Shown here one piece after another: positions 13,001-21,545 of a stretch of DNA of 64,000 nt (position 1 is its first letter; every line of letters starts with the position of its first letter). Origin of the DNA: Xiphydria camelus (lineage: Eukaryota > Arthropoda > Insecta > Hymenoptera > Xiphydriidae). The notes beneath the pieces are model-generated. The model was given only the letters and a program-made list of their open reading frames with translations, was not told the DNA's origin and did no database searches. A program made the translations under genes and the position numbers. Where the stretch lies: contig OY783195.1 in assembly GCA_963678675.1 (NCBI GenBank), positions 9,801,277 to 9,865,276 on the forward strand. The letters run 5' to 3'.

Positions 13001-16000
13001 TATTGTATATTATGATTCTATGTTAAAAACGAAATAACTTTTGCCTGAAACTTTCTTAATTACCTTCGTAGATGGCGCTGAAATCTATGAAAACAGGGTA
13101 AAATTATTTTTTTTAATGAAAACACGCTTTTTATTGCACATTATGATTTTATGCTATAAGCTAAACATAACTTTTGTCCGAAACTAAAAAAGAAAATTGA
13201 AATCTAGGTGTTTAATAACACAGTCACTCAAAAAAAAAGTGGGGTATACTTTTGATGCGATATATGTTATCCGTAGTAATTTTGCCTCCAGATCACAAAT
13301 CAGGTGTCAAAATTTGGCTATCACATCAATTTTTTTAATCTCAAAAAACCAGCCAGAGATCATGATTTTCAAAAAGTTAATGAACTACCAAATTCGGTGT
13401 AGGGAGTTTTTTAGATCGCTGATCACGAATCTGAAGTCAGATTTCAAAAGTTCAAGATGGCGGATCCAATATTACGGACCTTTTCGAAAATATTTAATTT
13501 TTGCAAATATAACTTCATTTTCGTAATCAACGACTGAAAAAAAAACCTGTACCAAATTTGGCATGAATTCGTCGATTTTCAAAAGTCTCGTCCGCCATAT
13601 TGTATCCGCCATCTTGAATTTTTAAAATCTGACTTCAGATTCGTGACCAGCGACCCAAAAAAGCTCCCTATACCAAATTTGGCATGAATCCGTCGATTTT
13701 CGAAAATCTCGTCCGCCATATTGGATTCGCCATCTTGAATTTTTTAAATCGACTTCAGATTCATGATCGGCGACTCAAAAGACCCCCATTTTCCGAATTT
13801 TGTTTAAGTCTATTAACTTTTTGAAAATTATGATCTCTGGCTGGTTTTTTGAGATTTAAAAAAATGTGATGTGATGGCCAAATTTTGACACCGGATTCGT
13901 GTTCAGGAGGCAAAATTACTACGGATAATATGTATATATCGCATCAAAAGTATACCCCTGTTTTTTTGTGTGTGCGACTGTGCAGTTTTTTGAGGTTAGA
14001 AAAAAATTGTGATGTGATGGCCAAATTTTGACACCTGTTTCGTGATTAGGAGGGAAATTTACTACGGATAACACATCGCATCAAAAGTATACCCCACTTT
14101 TTTTTTGTGTGTGACTGTGTAATTGTTCAAAGTTACCACCGCTTTGCTGACGATAAAGTGCAATTCTTCTGTGGAAATTCGTCAAGGTTGCTTATAATGT
14201 AAACAAAAGACAAAACAAAACAAAGCCTCCCTTTTATCTTTTACTTTGCAGGCATCCAAGAAAAATAAACGATTTCTAAAACCGGCACTGAACGTTTTCA
14301 GACATGTCTGATTTGTAACGCCTAACGATATTGTTGATATTTTGATGTGCCTCAGTGAAATGCGAGGGAACTATCGTGAAGCTCTGCGTACGTTTCGAAT
14401 TCGTTTTCCGGGTCGCAGATGTCCATTTGATGCTACCATCCGTTTTCTCGAACAACGTGCTCGTCAAGGTAAAATCAAACAGAAAAGAAAAAAGAAAGAA
14501 TATGACAATGAAGATTATCCTGACGGGAGATTGCTTCTTGTGCTTGCATTAATTCATGTTAATTCACATGTAAGTCTTCGAGAAATTGAAAAAGAAATGG
14601 GTGTCCCTCGATCGACAGCACAGCGCATCTTACAATCGGTTCGGTATCATCCGTACCATATCATCTTGGTGCAATCTCTATCAGCCGATGACTTCGTGAC
14701 AAGGCTGAATTTTTACAACTGGGCCCAACAAAAAATTCAAGAAGATCTCACTTTCTTCAACCTCGTTATGTTTTCCGATAAGGCAACGTTTCAAAATGTT
14801 GGAATGGTGAATAGATACAACAGCCATTATTGGAGCGTTGACAATCCATATTGGATGCGATTATTTAACCGTCAGAATCATTAGTGTCAATGTTTGGTGC
14901 GGAATTGTGAATTCGAAGATTATAGAGCCGTATTTTCCTGACGGCCACATAACTGGTGATTGATATTTTCGTTTCTTACAACAAGATCTTCCTGCACTTT
15001 TAGGAGAGATAAATCTTGCAGTAAGATTGACGATGTGGTTCCAGCAAGATGGCGCACCTCCTCATTACAAAAGAAGTGTGCGGAATTGTGAATTCGAAGA
15101 TTATAGAGCCGTATTTTCCTGACGGCCACATAACTGGTGATTGATATTTTCGTTTCTTACAACAAGATCTTCCTGCACTTTTAGGAGAGATAAATCTTGC
15201 AGTAAGATTGACGATGTGGTTCCAGCAAGATGGCGCACCTCCTCATTACAAAAGAAGTGTGCGAAATTTTCTTGATGAAAGATTTCCAGGAAAATGGATT
15301 AGCCGCGGAGGATCAGTGAAGTGGCCACTTAGATCACCGGACTTAACGTCGCCGGACTTTTTTCTGTGGGGCTACGTTAAAAATGCTGTGTTTCGTGAGC
15401 CTCCTACAACACGCGATGATACGAAAGATTGCATAAGAAGAGCATGCGCCGCAATAACACCAACTACATTTCAAGCAATCTTGATGAACTTCCACAGAAG
15501 AATTGCACTTTGTCGTCAGCGAAACGGTCGTAACTTTGAACAATTATTGAACATCTAGATTTCAATTCTTACCTTTTTTTTTAGTTTCGGACAAAAGTTA
15601 TGTTTAGTTTATACCATAAAATCATAATGTGCAATAAAAAGTTCGAGTTTTCATTTTTAGCATGCAATTAAAACTGGGGGTTCCCGTTAAAAAAATAATT
15701 TTCCCCAAATTCACCGATTGCAGCGCCATCTGTGATGAAACTGATATAGTCAACTTGTGGCCCCCTTTGTACTCAAGAAATTTTATGTGAAATACTTCTT
15801 TCCTAGGATGTGTATTTCTCGAGATATTCTGCTGCAAAGATTAAGCCGGGTCTTCACTGCGCGAAACTGTTTCGCGAAAAAGAGAATGAGTGAGAAGAGG
15901 GAGCGCGAGAAAAAGAGGGGACATGACTCGCGCAACAGTTTCGCGTAGAATTTCGCGCAGTGAGGACCCGGCTTTAGAACGGGACGGGTGATATACCGGT

Positions 16001-16985
16001 TGATTTTTTAATATTGCAACAAACTTCAAGGACGAGTTCCTTGGATGAAAGTAAGAAAAAAAGTTCCTATGAACACATGGGTCCGGAAACTCTGAGTTTC
16101 AGAGAAACAGGGTGTTCCTTTTTATACAAATTTTCTATACTAATAATAGGAAGTATATTTTTGCGTTCGCCAATCAATGCATCGCAAAATAGAAGCATGT
16201 ATTATTGTTGACGGTAGCCACTTGGAACAACTTTTGTAACCATCTTTCGTTTTCCTATTTCGTTTGTATAAATTTCTTCCTTTTCGTTAATTTGTTCTAA
16301 TAATTTATTTTCTTGCTTCACTGTGCATTTTTCTTAGTTTGGTGCATCATCTATTATTACAAATAAACACATTTATTTCTAATTAAATTAAAGAACTTTG
16401 TACTGTTTGTTGATGGAAGAGAATATTGAATATCACTAAGGCGTGTTTGGTCTCTGTAAAAACTTATCTAGAATTCTTGACCGAAATGAAATTGGGTCGG
16501 CGGAATGACTGTGGACTCAATTTGGTTAATTAAAATGCCACACATTCGCGTTTGCCGGAATTTATGTTCACGCACATATTTATATCAAGCTATGTTTTAC
16601 GATATTTCAGTGAAATGTTTTCATTGAAATATTACAAATATAGGCCAATGAAATTGGACTTTTCAAAACCCTCAAAAGTATCGACAAAATGAGCAATAAA
16701 TTCCAACATTTTCTCAACTTCCATCGACGCGTTTGAAAGATATTAAACTTTGAGGCAGTAATTCTCTTGCTTTATAAATACCCTGCATATTATGTATACA
16801 TTCATTCTCTCTCATTTACAGGCATGAGGTTCGCCATGATGGAAACCAAAATTACCATCATCAATCTGATTTCGAAGTATCGTTTCCATTTTGAAGAAGT
16901 TACTTCCAAATCTTTAAATGCGAATGCAGATAAAATTGTCCTATCTAACCTTGGGGGATTACATGTTCGTGCCGAACTGCTATGA
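6815..16985 (+). CDS. Cytochrome P450, CYP6-like, six exons
   Basis: Complete heme-thiolate monooxygenase. The inferred exons are 6815-7001, 7562-7931, 11226-11578, 11937-12170, 12497-12748 and 16822-16985. They join in one frame (1560 nt, 519 aa plus stop), all with GT/AG introns. The N-terminus carries a hydrophobic ER anchor (about residues 9-34). Diagnostic motifs are the C-helix WKNLRR (134-139), I-helix AGVETT (325-330), ETLR as ExxR (382-385), DPERF (437-441) and the heme loop FGAGPRFCIG with Cys464 as the iron ligand. Length and motifs are normal for microsomal CYP3-clan insect P450s, a group often linked to xenobiotic or allelochemical oxidation; the substrate cannot be told from sequence. 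Start choice: the ATG at 6815 has context AAAAATGG and begins the anchor. Introns 2 and 5 are expanded by repeats. No disabling change was seen. Confidence 0.93.
7002..7561. other. P450 intron 1
   Basis: 560 bp, AT-rich, with GTAAGATC at the 5' end and TTTTGTACAG at the 3' end. No repeat of note. Confidence 0.8.
7562..7931 (+). CDS. P450 exon 2
   Basis: Follows a TTTTGTACAG acceptor. It starts DDVFIELYHRFK and carries the C-helix RWKNLRRNLSS. It ends two bases into an Arg codon at the donor AG|GTTGGT, a weak but canonical GT. Confidence 0.88.
8787..9041. repeat. Foldback element in intron 2
   Basis: TATTGCTCAGCGGCTGCGACA at the left mirrors TGTTGCAGCCGGTGAGCGATAT at the right. Inner arms pair CGAGCGTTGACCATTTGCTG with CAGCAAATGGTCAACGCTCG around a perfect TGATAATTATCATG-type core. 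Confidence 0.85.
9207..9330. repeat. C/G-rich low-complexity tract
   Basis: A run of 12 C is followed by purine/pyrimidine-skewed stretches (CCCTCCTCCT, GGAGTGGTAGGAGG). Direct repeats of ATTACGTAACGCT flank it (9184 and 9349), so it may be the core of an old element. Confidence 0.5.
9575..9738. repeat. Foldback element in intron 2
   Basis: GCATATCTGTACCTCAGAGC at the left pairs with GCTCTGAGGTATAGATATAC at the right; the next arm is GAGTCCAAGTTT / AAAAATGGACTTA. It is followed at once by ACGGGGTGTGCC, a mariner-like terminal sequence, so the edges are uncertain. Confidence 0.65.
10320..10972. repeat. Minisatellite with inverted second half
   Basis: About 15 degenerate units of roughly 30-34 bp with consensus near CATAGTTTTCGGTGTCCAGG then TCTTCCGCTC run from 10326 to about 10780. 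From about 10785 to 10972 five or six units run in the opposite orientation (ACCTGGACACCGAAAACTGT...). It has no coding role, although both strands stay open over 60-90 codons because the unit lacks stops. It lies in P450 intron 2. Confidence 0.85.
11226..11578 (+). CDS. P450 exon 3
   Basis: Starts ATTTTCGATCGACAC (R-FSIDTYTSSAFGM, the conserved D-helix/E-helix region of CYP6 proteins) and contains RNDFFDSLIQLKEKG. It ends one base into a codon at the donor GAG|GTAACA. Confidence 0.9.
11937..12170 (+). CDS. P450 exon 4
   Basis: Carries the I-helix AYLFLIAGVETTATT with the oxygen-binding AGxxTT motif, and the J-helix region ending MPYLDKIIS. Acceptor CTAATTTCAG, donor CAG|GTTCGT. Confidence 0.92.
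12497..12748 (+). CDS. P450 exon 5
   Basis: Starts with the ExxR helix (ETLRIHPP), then DPERFS and the heme-binding loop FGAGPRFCI. It ends one base into the Gly codon of CIG; the donor is ATCG|GTATGA. The acceptor is TTTCATAG. Confidence 0.92.
13219..14119. repeat. Foldback element nested in the mariner left arm
   Basis: CACAGTCAC...GTGACTGTG termini are flanked by TAA on both sides (13216-13218, 14120-14122). Removing it rejoins sequence that matches the mariner's right arm, which proves insertion. Subterminal GTGGGGTATACTTTTGATGC mirrors GCATCAAAAGTATACCCCAC. The right half holds a second, internal copy of the end (near 13855-13985), and inner arms such as CCAGCCAGAGATCATGATTT also pair. 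Confidence 0.85.
14303..15558 (+). pseudogene. mariner (DD41D-like) transposase pseudogene
   Basis: The N-terminal half (14342-14884) has the HTH region MRGNYREALRTF, LREIEKEMGVPRSTAQRIL and YWSVDNPYW. The first catalytic Asp is in MFSDKATF, the second in WFQQDGAPPHY (after 15208), the third in PDLTSPDFFLWGY. There are 41 residues between the second and third Asp, as in DD41D elements. It is broken by an early TAA and frameshift near 14318-14340, a TAG at 14882 and a 181 bp tandem duplication (unit starts 14897 and 15078) that is not a multiple of three. The ORF ends FEQLLNI at 15558, inside the right inverted arm. Confidence 0.85.
14897..15258. repeat. 181 bp tandem duplication in the transposase
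   Basis: Two consecutive, essentially identical copies start at 14897 and 15078 with GTGCGGAATTGTGAATTCGA. The unit covers the codons around VWCGIVNSKIIEPYFPDGH through QQDGAPPHYKRS. Microhomology GTGCG at the junction suggests replication slippage. Confidence 0.9.
15844..15973. repeat. 130 bp MITE nested in the mariner right end
   Basis: AGCCGGGTCTTCACTGCGCG at the left pairs with CGCGCAGTGAGGACCCGGCT at the right; the inner GAAACTGTTTCGCG arm pairs with CGCAACAGTTTCGCG. It is flanked by TTA on both sides (15841-15843, 15974-15976). Without it the mariner right end reads continuous with the left TIR. Confidence 0.85.
16822..16985 (+). CDS. P450 exon 6 (last)
   Basis: Reads G-MRFAMMETKITIINLISKYRF, the L-helix that follows the heme loop, and ends GLHVRAELL then TGA. 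Confidence 0.92.
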
Positions 16986-17034
16986 ATTGCCCGTATTCCG
17001 ATTAATTAAAATTATATTGAGCCACCTTTTCCTC

Positions 17035-17040
17035 AATAAA
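17035..17040 (+). terminator. P450 polyadenylation signal
   Basis: AATAAA occurs 50 nt after the P450 stop codon, followed by AT-rich sequence, a fitting place for 3' end formation. Confidence 0.6.
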
Positions 17041-18950
17041 CATATGTAATTCCACTTTATCTCAGGAACTTGGTCATAATTAATACTTATTAAGTACAAA
17101 AAATTAATTAAAATTTTCTTCGTATATAAGTAATTATATTTGTATCATTTCAACCCTAAAGCGTCGTGAAATTTATACAGGGAGAGGTGAAATAAAAGGG
17201 ACGTTTTTGTAGAAAACATATCAAATAACTTAAAGAATTATTCTAGTTCTAGTTAATAACATTATATAGGTTGCTTATCTGACAATAACAACACGTGATA
17301 ATAATAAGCTTTTCACTGTTTACTTGTCTTATTTTCAATTTTTTTTAAAAGTGCATTTTTTCCCTTTCATAAGTCGGTCGTATTGAAAGAGACAGTCTGA
17401 TAAATAGTATCTTATGTCATTAGGCGTTAATCCGAGGTTTTTTCAGACTGTGTTTAAGGTAGTTCCTCCGCGACAACCTCAACCAAAAGTTACATACCAT
17501 CTTTATGTTTAAAATATTGATAATTGGTTTAATTAGTAGTAAATAAAATTAAAAACTACGCAATATTAACTCGGTACTAATAGATAATACGATGGATATC
17601 ATTTATTGTCGTAAAATATATTCTATATTGTGTTTTTAATCTACCATTGCCAGTAAACTTTTTGCCGGGACTGTCCGGGCTTTGCCCCAATACACGAAAT
17701 AGCTTGTATATATAGACGGCGCACTCTTCTCCGGGCGTGAGAGCGACGATCGTGGCTCGCTGTTCCGATCCGTTCCCCCTCCACGCACTCGTTCGCTTGC
17801 AGGCCCCCCCTTGCAGATATAATTATGCTATACGACCAAAAAATTGTGAGGGCTTCTCATGGTTATATCTTGGAAACTAGATGGTGAATAATTCTCATTT
17901 TTTTCACATTATTCGTGATATCCTATTCTACCTTATCCTCATTTTTTATCAACTTCTTAATTTTAGTTTTGACGGTAGAATTAATGACGTACTGTTTTGC
18001 CCATCATAACGTATCTGTTACGTGTAAACCAAGCCAACTTCAAGTGTAAATATCTCAGGTTTGGGGTGGTCAAACTTATTTCAATTACACAGATGTTTGG
18101 ATAATGCTTTAAAAACATATATGTATGTCAAATTTCAACCATTTCTTAATTCAACGATCTTGTGGAGGTACTACCTTAATTAGGTCGTAACACGCGAGGT
18201 GTGATGGGAGGACAAGGCTCGCCGAAGGTGGAAGGTTTGTCTCGCGATAAACGGAATTCGACACAACGGTTCATACCGTTTAATAGTATCACAGTCATAA
18301 ATACAAATGCACACTGGCGCACGTGTTCTTTCGACGGACGCGTGGTCCATCCTTCCTATCGCATACTTTCTACAGAGAAGAATTTCGATGTTTCACATCT
18401 AACCATTTTTCTATAAAAACTATTTCTATGCATGGTGGGATATTTGACTCTGTATTATACCACTTAAAAAAAAGGTGCGCCATCTCTCCCGACTTTACCC
18501 TTCTTTGTATATGCTGTAAAATCTTATGTTCTCGCGTCAAAAGGGAAATGAGAGACATTCGTGTCTGACTGGTTTTTTAATCAATTTGTTCAAAAGAAGT
18601 TCGTGGACAGGCCCGGCAATACGATCACTCACGGAATCGCTAAGTGCTCCTTTATTCTCATTACCCGATGTTATAGAGCTTCCGTGGATTGCATCTACAC
18701 AGGTGTTGCTATACTACGCGCGGTTATACGTTACCGTTATTAGCTTACACACGCACACACATTCGACACTCGTCAAGTCTTACGTCGATCACTATGCCTG
18801 CGCGCAGGCTACCCGCTCGCAGATCACTTATGATATATACAGGTATATCGCGGCGCATCTTACGGCAAGATGGCCCGTCGGGATATGTCGTAACAATGGC
18901 GGATTATATCCGCGTTGACATACATATGTAAACAAAGAGGGATAAGTGCA
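17041..18950. other. Intergenic, no gene seen
   Basis: Mostly AT-rich; 17660-17820 and 18560-18920 are richer in CpG. No ORF resembles a known family. Holds the partial repeat at 17404-17457. Confidence 0.4.
17404..17457. repeat. Half copy of the 24965 MITE
   Basis: ATAGTATCTTATGTCATTAG through TTTCAGACTGTGTTTAA matches the left arm of the complete foldback at 24965-25079 with two or three differences; the right arm is absent. Confidence 0.75.
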
Positions 18951-18957
18951 GAACTTA

Positions 18958-19390
18958 TTGTTAGAGAAAGGCCGTCGATCTAGTCACCACTAGAACAGGT
19001 ATGTCGGGCCAATGGACCAACATACCCTACCTAGGTACACCGGTAGCGTGAATATATGGAGCCACGCATTAGAAAAGCCCATGCATATCACCCGATGGAG
19101 TCGTGAGCTACTGAGACCGTAAGTAAGGGAGAGAAAGGAAGCTTATCCTCGTCACCACTAGAACAGGGATGCCAGACCAGTGGGCCAGATCGCACTGCCT
19201 AGATGCATCGGTAGCATGAACATGTCAGATCAAGCGCTAGAAAGATCCTGGTATATCATCCGATGGGTCTTCGGTTCAAAAGAGAAAAAAGTTTCGTTAG
19301 CGTACACCGATAGCGTGGATATATCGAACACAGCTTTAGAGAGGTCCTGGCATACTACCCGATGGGTACTCGAAGATAGGAAGCGATCGG
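18958..19390. repeat. Diverged tandem repeat, about 2.5-3 units
   Basis: The block CACCGGTAGCGTGAATATAT...CACCCGATGG recurs near 19036, 19207 and 19303 with 70-80% identity, and TCACCACTAGAACAGG recurs at 18980 and 19154. The period is about 170 bp between the first two units and about 100 bp to the third. Function unknown. Confidence 0.6.
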
Positions 19391-19951
19391 ATGGAGCACG
19401 AGAGGGTGACTGGAAGATTAGTGGTGACTGCTCGATTGCATCTGTTTTTATACTCCTAATTTCACCCTTTTCGTTTACCCGCTTGCCTATCATCTAGCTG
19501 CCCTGGTTACCCTTGTTTTTGCGTGATCTTACTTTCCTCCCTGTTTATCCTGTGTACCGGTTGCTATTATTATTGTGTTTGCTTTTTGTATCTGTCTTTT
19601 CTTGTACGCGTAATCGTAATTCCCGAAGTGTTTATGTTCTAGAGTACATGTCAATTACCGTTATAACTGATTTGTATATTTTCCAATTACAAACATTTAC
19701 GTCATAATCATATAAAATAACCATATCAGAGAAATATTTTATAACATTTGTCCATAGCCAAAAATCATAAATGTCGAAGGGCTGTATCATTCTTATTGCC
19801 CCGACTGGTATTATCAAGTTTTATATCCTTCCCTTGCAAGTTTGTTATTTGCCGAGACTTGCTCGCAAGTAGACGAAGCGATTTTCTTGGGTTGGCAGCA
19901 ACTGTCACAATTCGAATGGTTTTCGTATTGTGAGAGTTCTCGCCGCAAAAA

Positions 19952-20652
19952 ATGGCAGGGAAGAAAGAATGGTCAAAAGGGAATGTGATTAAATTAGTTA
20001 CCGTAATTTTACACAACTATGGTCTTGGACCACAAGTATGGTCCAAATACGCATTGTTACGAATAAACCTGTATTTCAGTATTACGAGGCATGGTGATGT
20101 GGCAAGGCTCGCCAAAGGCGGGCCTCGTTCCCTCACCATGCCTCGTGCTAAAAACTGAAACACAGATTTATTCGTAACAATGCGCATTTGGACCATACTT
20201 GTGGTCCAGGATCATAGTTGTGTGAAATTACGGTAGTATTTGTGAAGAGAATCCCATACTGTAGGATACAAAATGTGTAGAGTATCGTAATCGCGAAAAA
20301 AAAACAGGGAATACTGCAAGACTTTGCAGCTGAATTCCGTTGTGCTGTTGAGGAGGTGCAAAGAAAGTTGCACAATTTGAGAAATCAAGTAGGTAAACGG
20401 AGTGATCGTATATCGCGGAAAGCATAAAAGATTAATTAACATTCTAGATGTCAGAAGAAATAAAAAAAAATGAAAAAGAAGGAAAGTGGAGCCGGCACCG
20501 ATGAAATTTATGTTAGCAATTGGCCTTATTTCTCAGCTCTAAAGTTTTTGTTACCGGCCTTGACAGCAAACCAATCACAATCGTCCATGTCAACGCAATC
20601 GTTTTCCCAAATAACAGAATCAGTTGAGGTGAGTGAATTGAGTAAAACATAG
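19952..20652 (+). pseudogene. MADF-domain protein pseudogene
   Basis: It starts MAGKKEWSKGNVIKLV, is interrupted by a MITE (20001-20233), then reads ICEENPIL, a stop (TAG where Trp is expected), DTKCVEYRNREKKNRE. After a frameshift near 20300 it continues LQDFAAEFRCAVEEVQRKLHNLRNQ. This is the MADF (Myb/SANT-like) DNA-binding fold seen in insect regulators and in the second protein of PIF/Harbinger transposons. The downstream part is lysine-rich with GAGTDEIYVSNWPYFSALKFL, also typical of these proteins. With stop, frameshift and insertion it is dead. A Harbinger transposase fragment lies about 2.5 kb downstream. Confidence 0.7.
20001..20233. repeat. MITE inserted in the MADF pseudogene
   Basis: CCGTAATTTTACACAACTAT at the left pairs with ATAGTTGTGTGAAATTACGG at the right; the inner arm TGGACCACAAGTATGGTCCA recurs inverted, and a core ACGAGGCATGGTGA / TCACCATGCCTCGT surrounds GCAAGGCTCGCCAAAGGCGGGCC. 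Flanked by TA (19999-20000, 20234-20235). Deleting it with one TA restores the MADF reading frame across the site. Confidence 0.88.
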
Positions 20653-20697
20653 GTCCTGATTTAGTTTAAATTTTAATGTTCGTATTTATATACCAAT

Positions 20698-21278
20698 ACA
20701 TACAATCTGTCCCTTTCAATACACGCCAGCGTAGCACATTGCATATCGGTTGGCGCTATCGGATCCAAGATGGTTCCCTAAAATTCGGTGACAATACCGA
20801 CAGCCGGGACTCGAACCAAATAGCAGGGACACGAACCAAATAGATGTTTCAGTCCGAAAAACATCGGTCATATCAATAGTGGCACTTCTTCCGAGATACA
20901 GATGTCTCCTTTACTGCTCTTCATGCACCAGCAACCAGAGAAAAATGACACTGCTTCCGTTCACTATCTTGATTATTTAAAAAAAATCCAAACGATTATC
21001 AAGCTAGCTGTCAGAGCGTCTGTCACATTCACCACTATTGATATGACCGATGTTTTTCGGACTGAAACATCTATTTGGTTCGTGTCCCTGCTATTTGGTT
21101 CGAGTCCCTGCTGTTTGGTTCGAGTACCGGCTGTCAGTATTGTCGCCGAATTTTGGGGAACCATCTTGGAATTTTAGGGAACCATCTTGGAATTTTAGGG
21201 AACTATCTTGGATCCGATAGCGCCAACCGATATGCAATGTGCTACGCTGGCGTGTATTGAAAGGGATAGATTGTATAC
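20698..21278. repeat. 580 bp inverted repeat (family D, full copy)
   Basis: The left arm 20701-20890 (ACAATCTGTCCCTTTCAATA, ATATCGGTTGGCGCTATCGG) is inverted in 21035-21276. The right arm has extra tandem copies of a 22 bp unit (TATTTGGTTCGAGTCCCTGC, three copies near 21070-21135) and of GGAATTTTAGGGAACCATCT (three copies near 21160-21215). The inner 150 bp (CATTCACCACTATT side) recurs at 28803-28973, 33740-33905 and 42105-42260. Confidence 0.85.
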
Positions 21279-21344
21279 CTACGAGCTACATACCTAATTG
21301 TATATACTGGGTAGTCAAAAATGGTTTAAATAAATGGGATTTTT

Positions 21345-21545
21345 TTGAAGTGAAACTTCTTTGCTGAGGGTACTGAAATCGCGCGCGGCGACATGAAAAA
21401 CCGTAACGAAACCCACACACTCCAGCGCTTTCGACCGTGCCTCACTCATACAGCGCTCTCGACCCTGCCCCAATACACCGCTCTCAACTCTGCCCCATTC
21501 CACCGCTATCGACCCTGCCCCATTCCACCGCTCTCTACCATATAG
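21345..21545. repeat. Dispersed repeat with GAAGTGAAACTTC start and CCCTGCCCC minisatellite
   Basis: TTTGAAGTGAAACTTCTTTG and the following CGTAACGAAACCCACACACT CCAGCGCT recur at 48384-48520. In this copy a 31-33 bp unit (CCGCTATCGACCCTGCCCCA) is repeated four times to 21540. Confidence 0.75.

Larger units (their letters stand above)
12808..15991 (+). mobile_element. mariner-type transposon (DD41D-like) with long inverted arms
   Basis: The ends CACAGGGTGTCCC and GGGACGGGTGA are flanked by TA (12806-12807, 15992-15993). Beyond the short TIR the inverted homology runs some 370-390 bp inward. The left arm (12808-13218 plus 14123-14186) is an inverted copy of the right end, including the last 27 or so codons and the stop of the transposase. 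The left arm also holds a roughly 90 bp internal duplication (TTTTTATTGYAYATTATGAT twice). Two younger elements are inserted: 13219-14119 and 15844-15973. Confidence 0.85.
12749..16821. other. P450 intron 5 with transposon stack
   Basis: 4.07 kb intron that contains a mariner (12808-15991) carrying two nested elements. It ends with the acceptor CATTTACAG. The segment 15994-16060 matches the reverse complement of 47545-47640 (GATTTTTTAATATTGCAACA versus GATTCTTTAATATTGCGACA), so another dispersed repeat borders the mariner. Confidence 0.8.

Noticed and set aside
12782..13015. 77-codon frame after P450 exon 5
   Set aside because: Falls within the mariner inverted arm; its partner arm gives a mirrored frame (15622-15837).
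20806..20840. tRNA T-arm-like GGTTCGAGTCCC
   Set aside because: No cloverleaf, D-arm or anticodon arm around it, and it occurs in a 22 bp tandem repeat.
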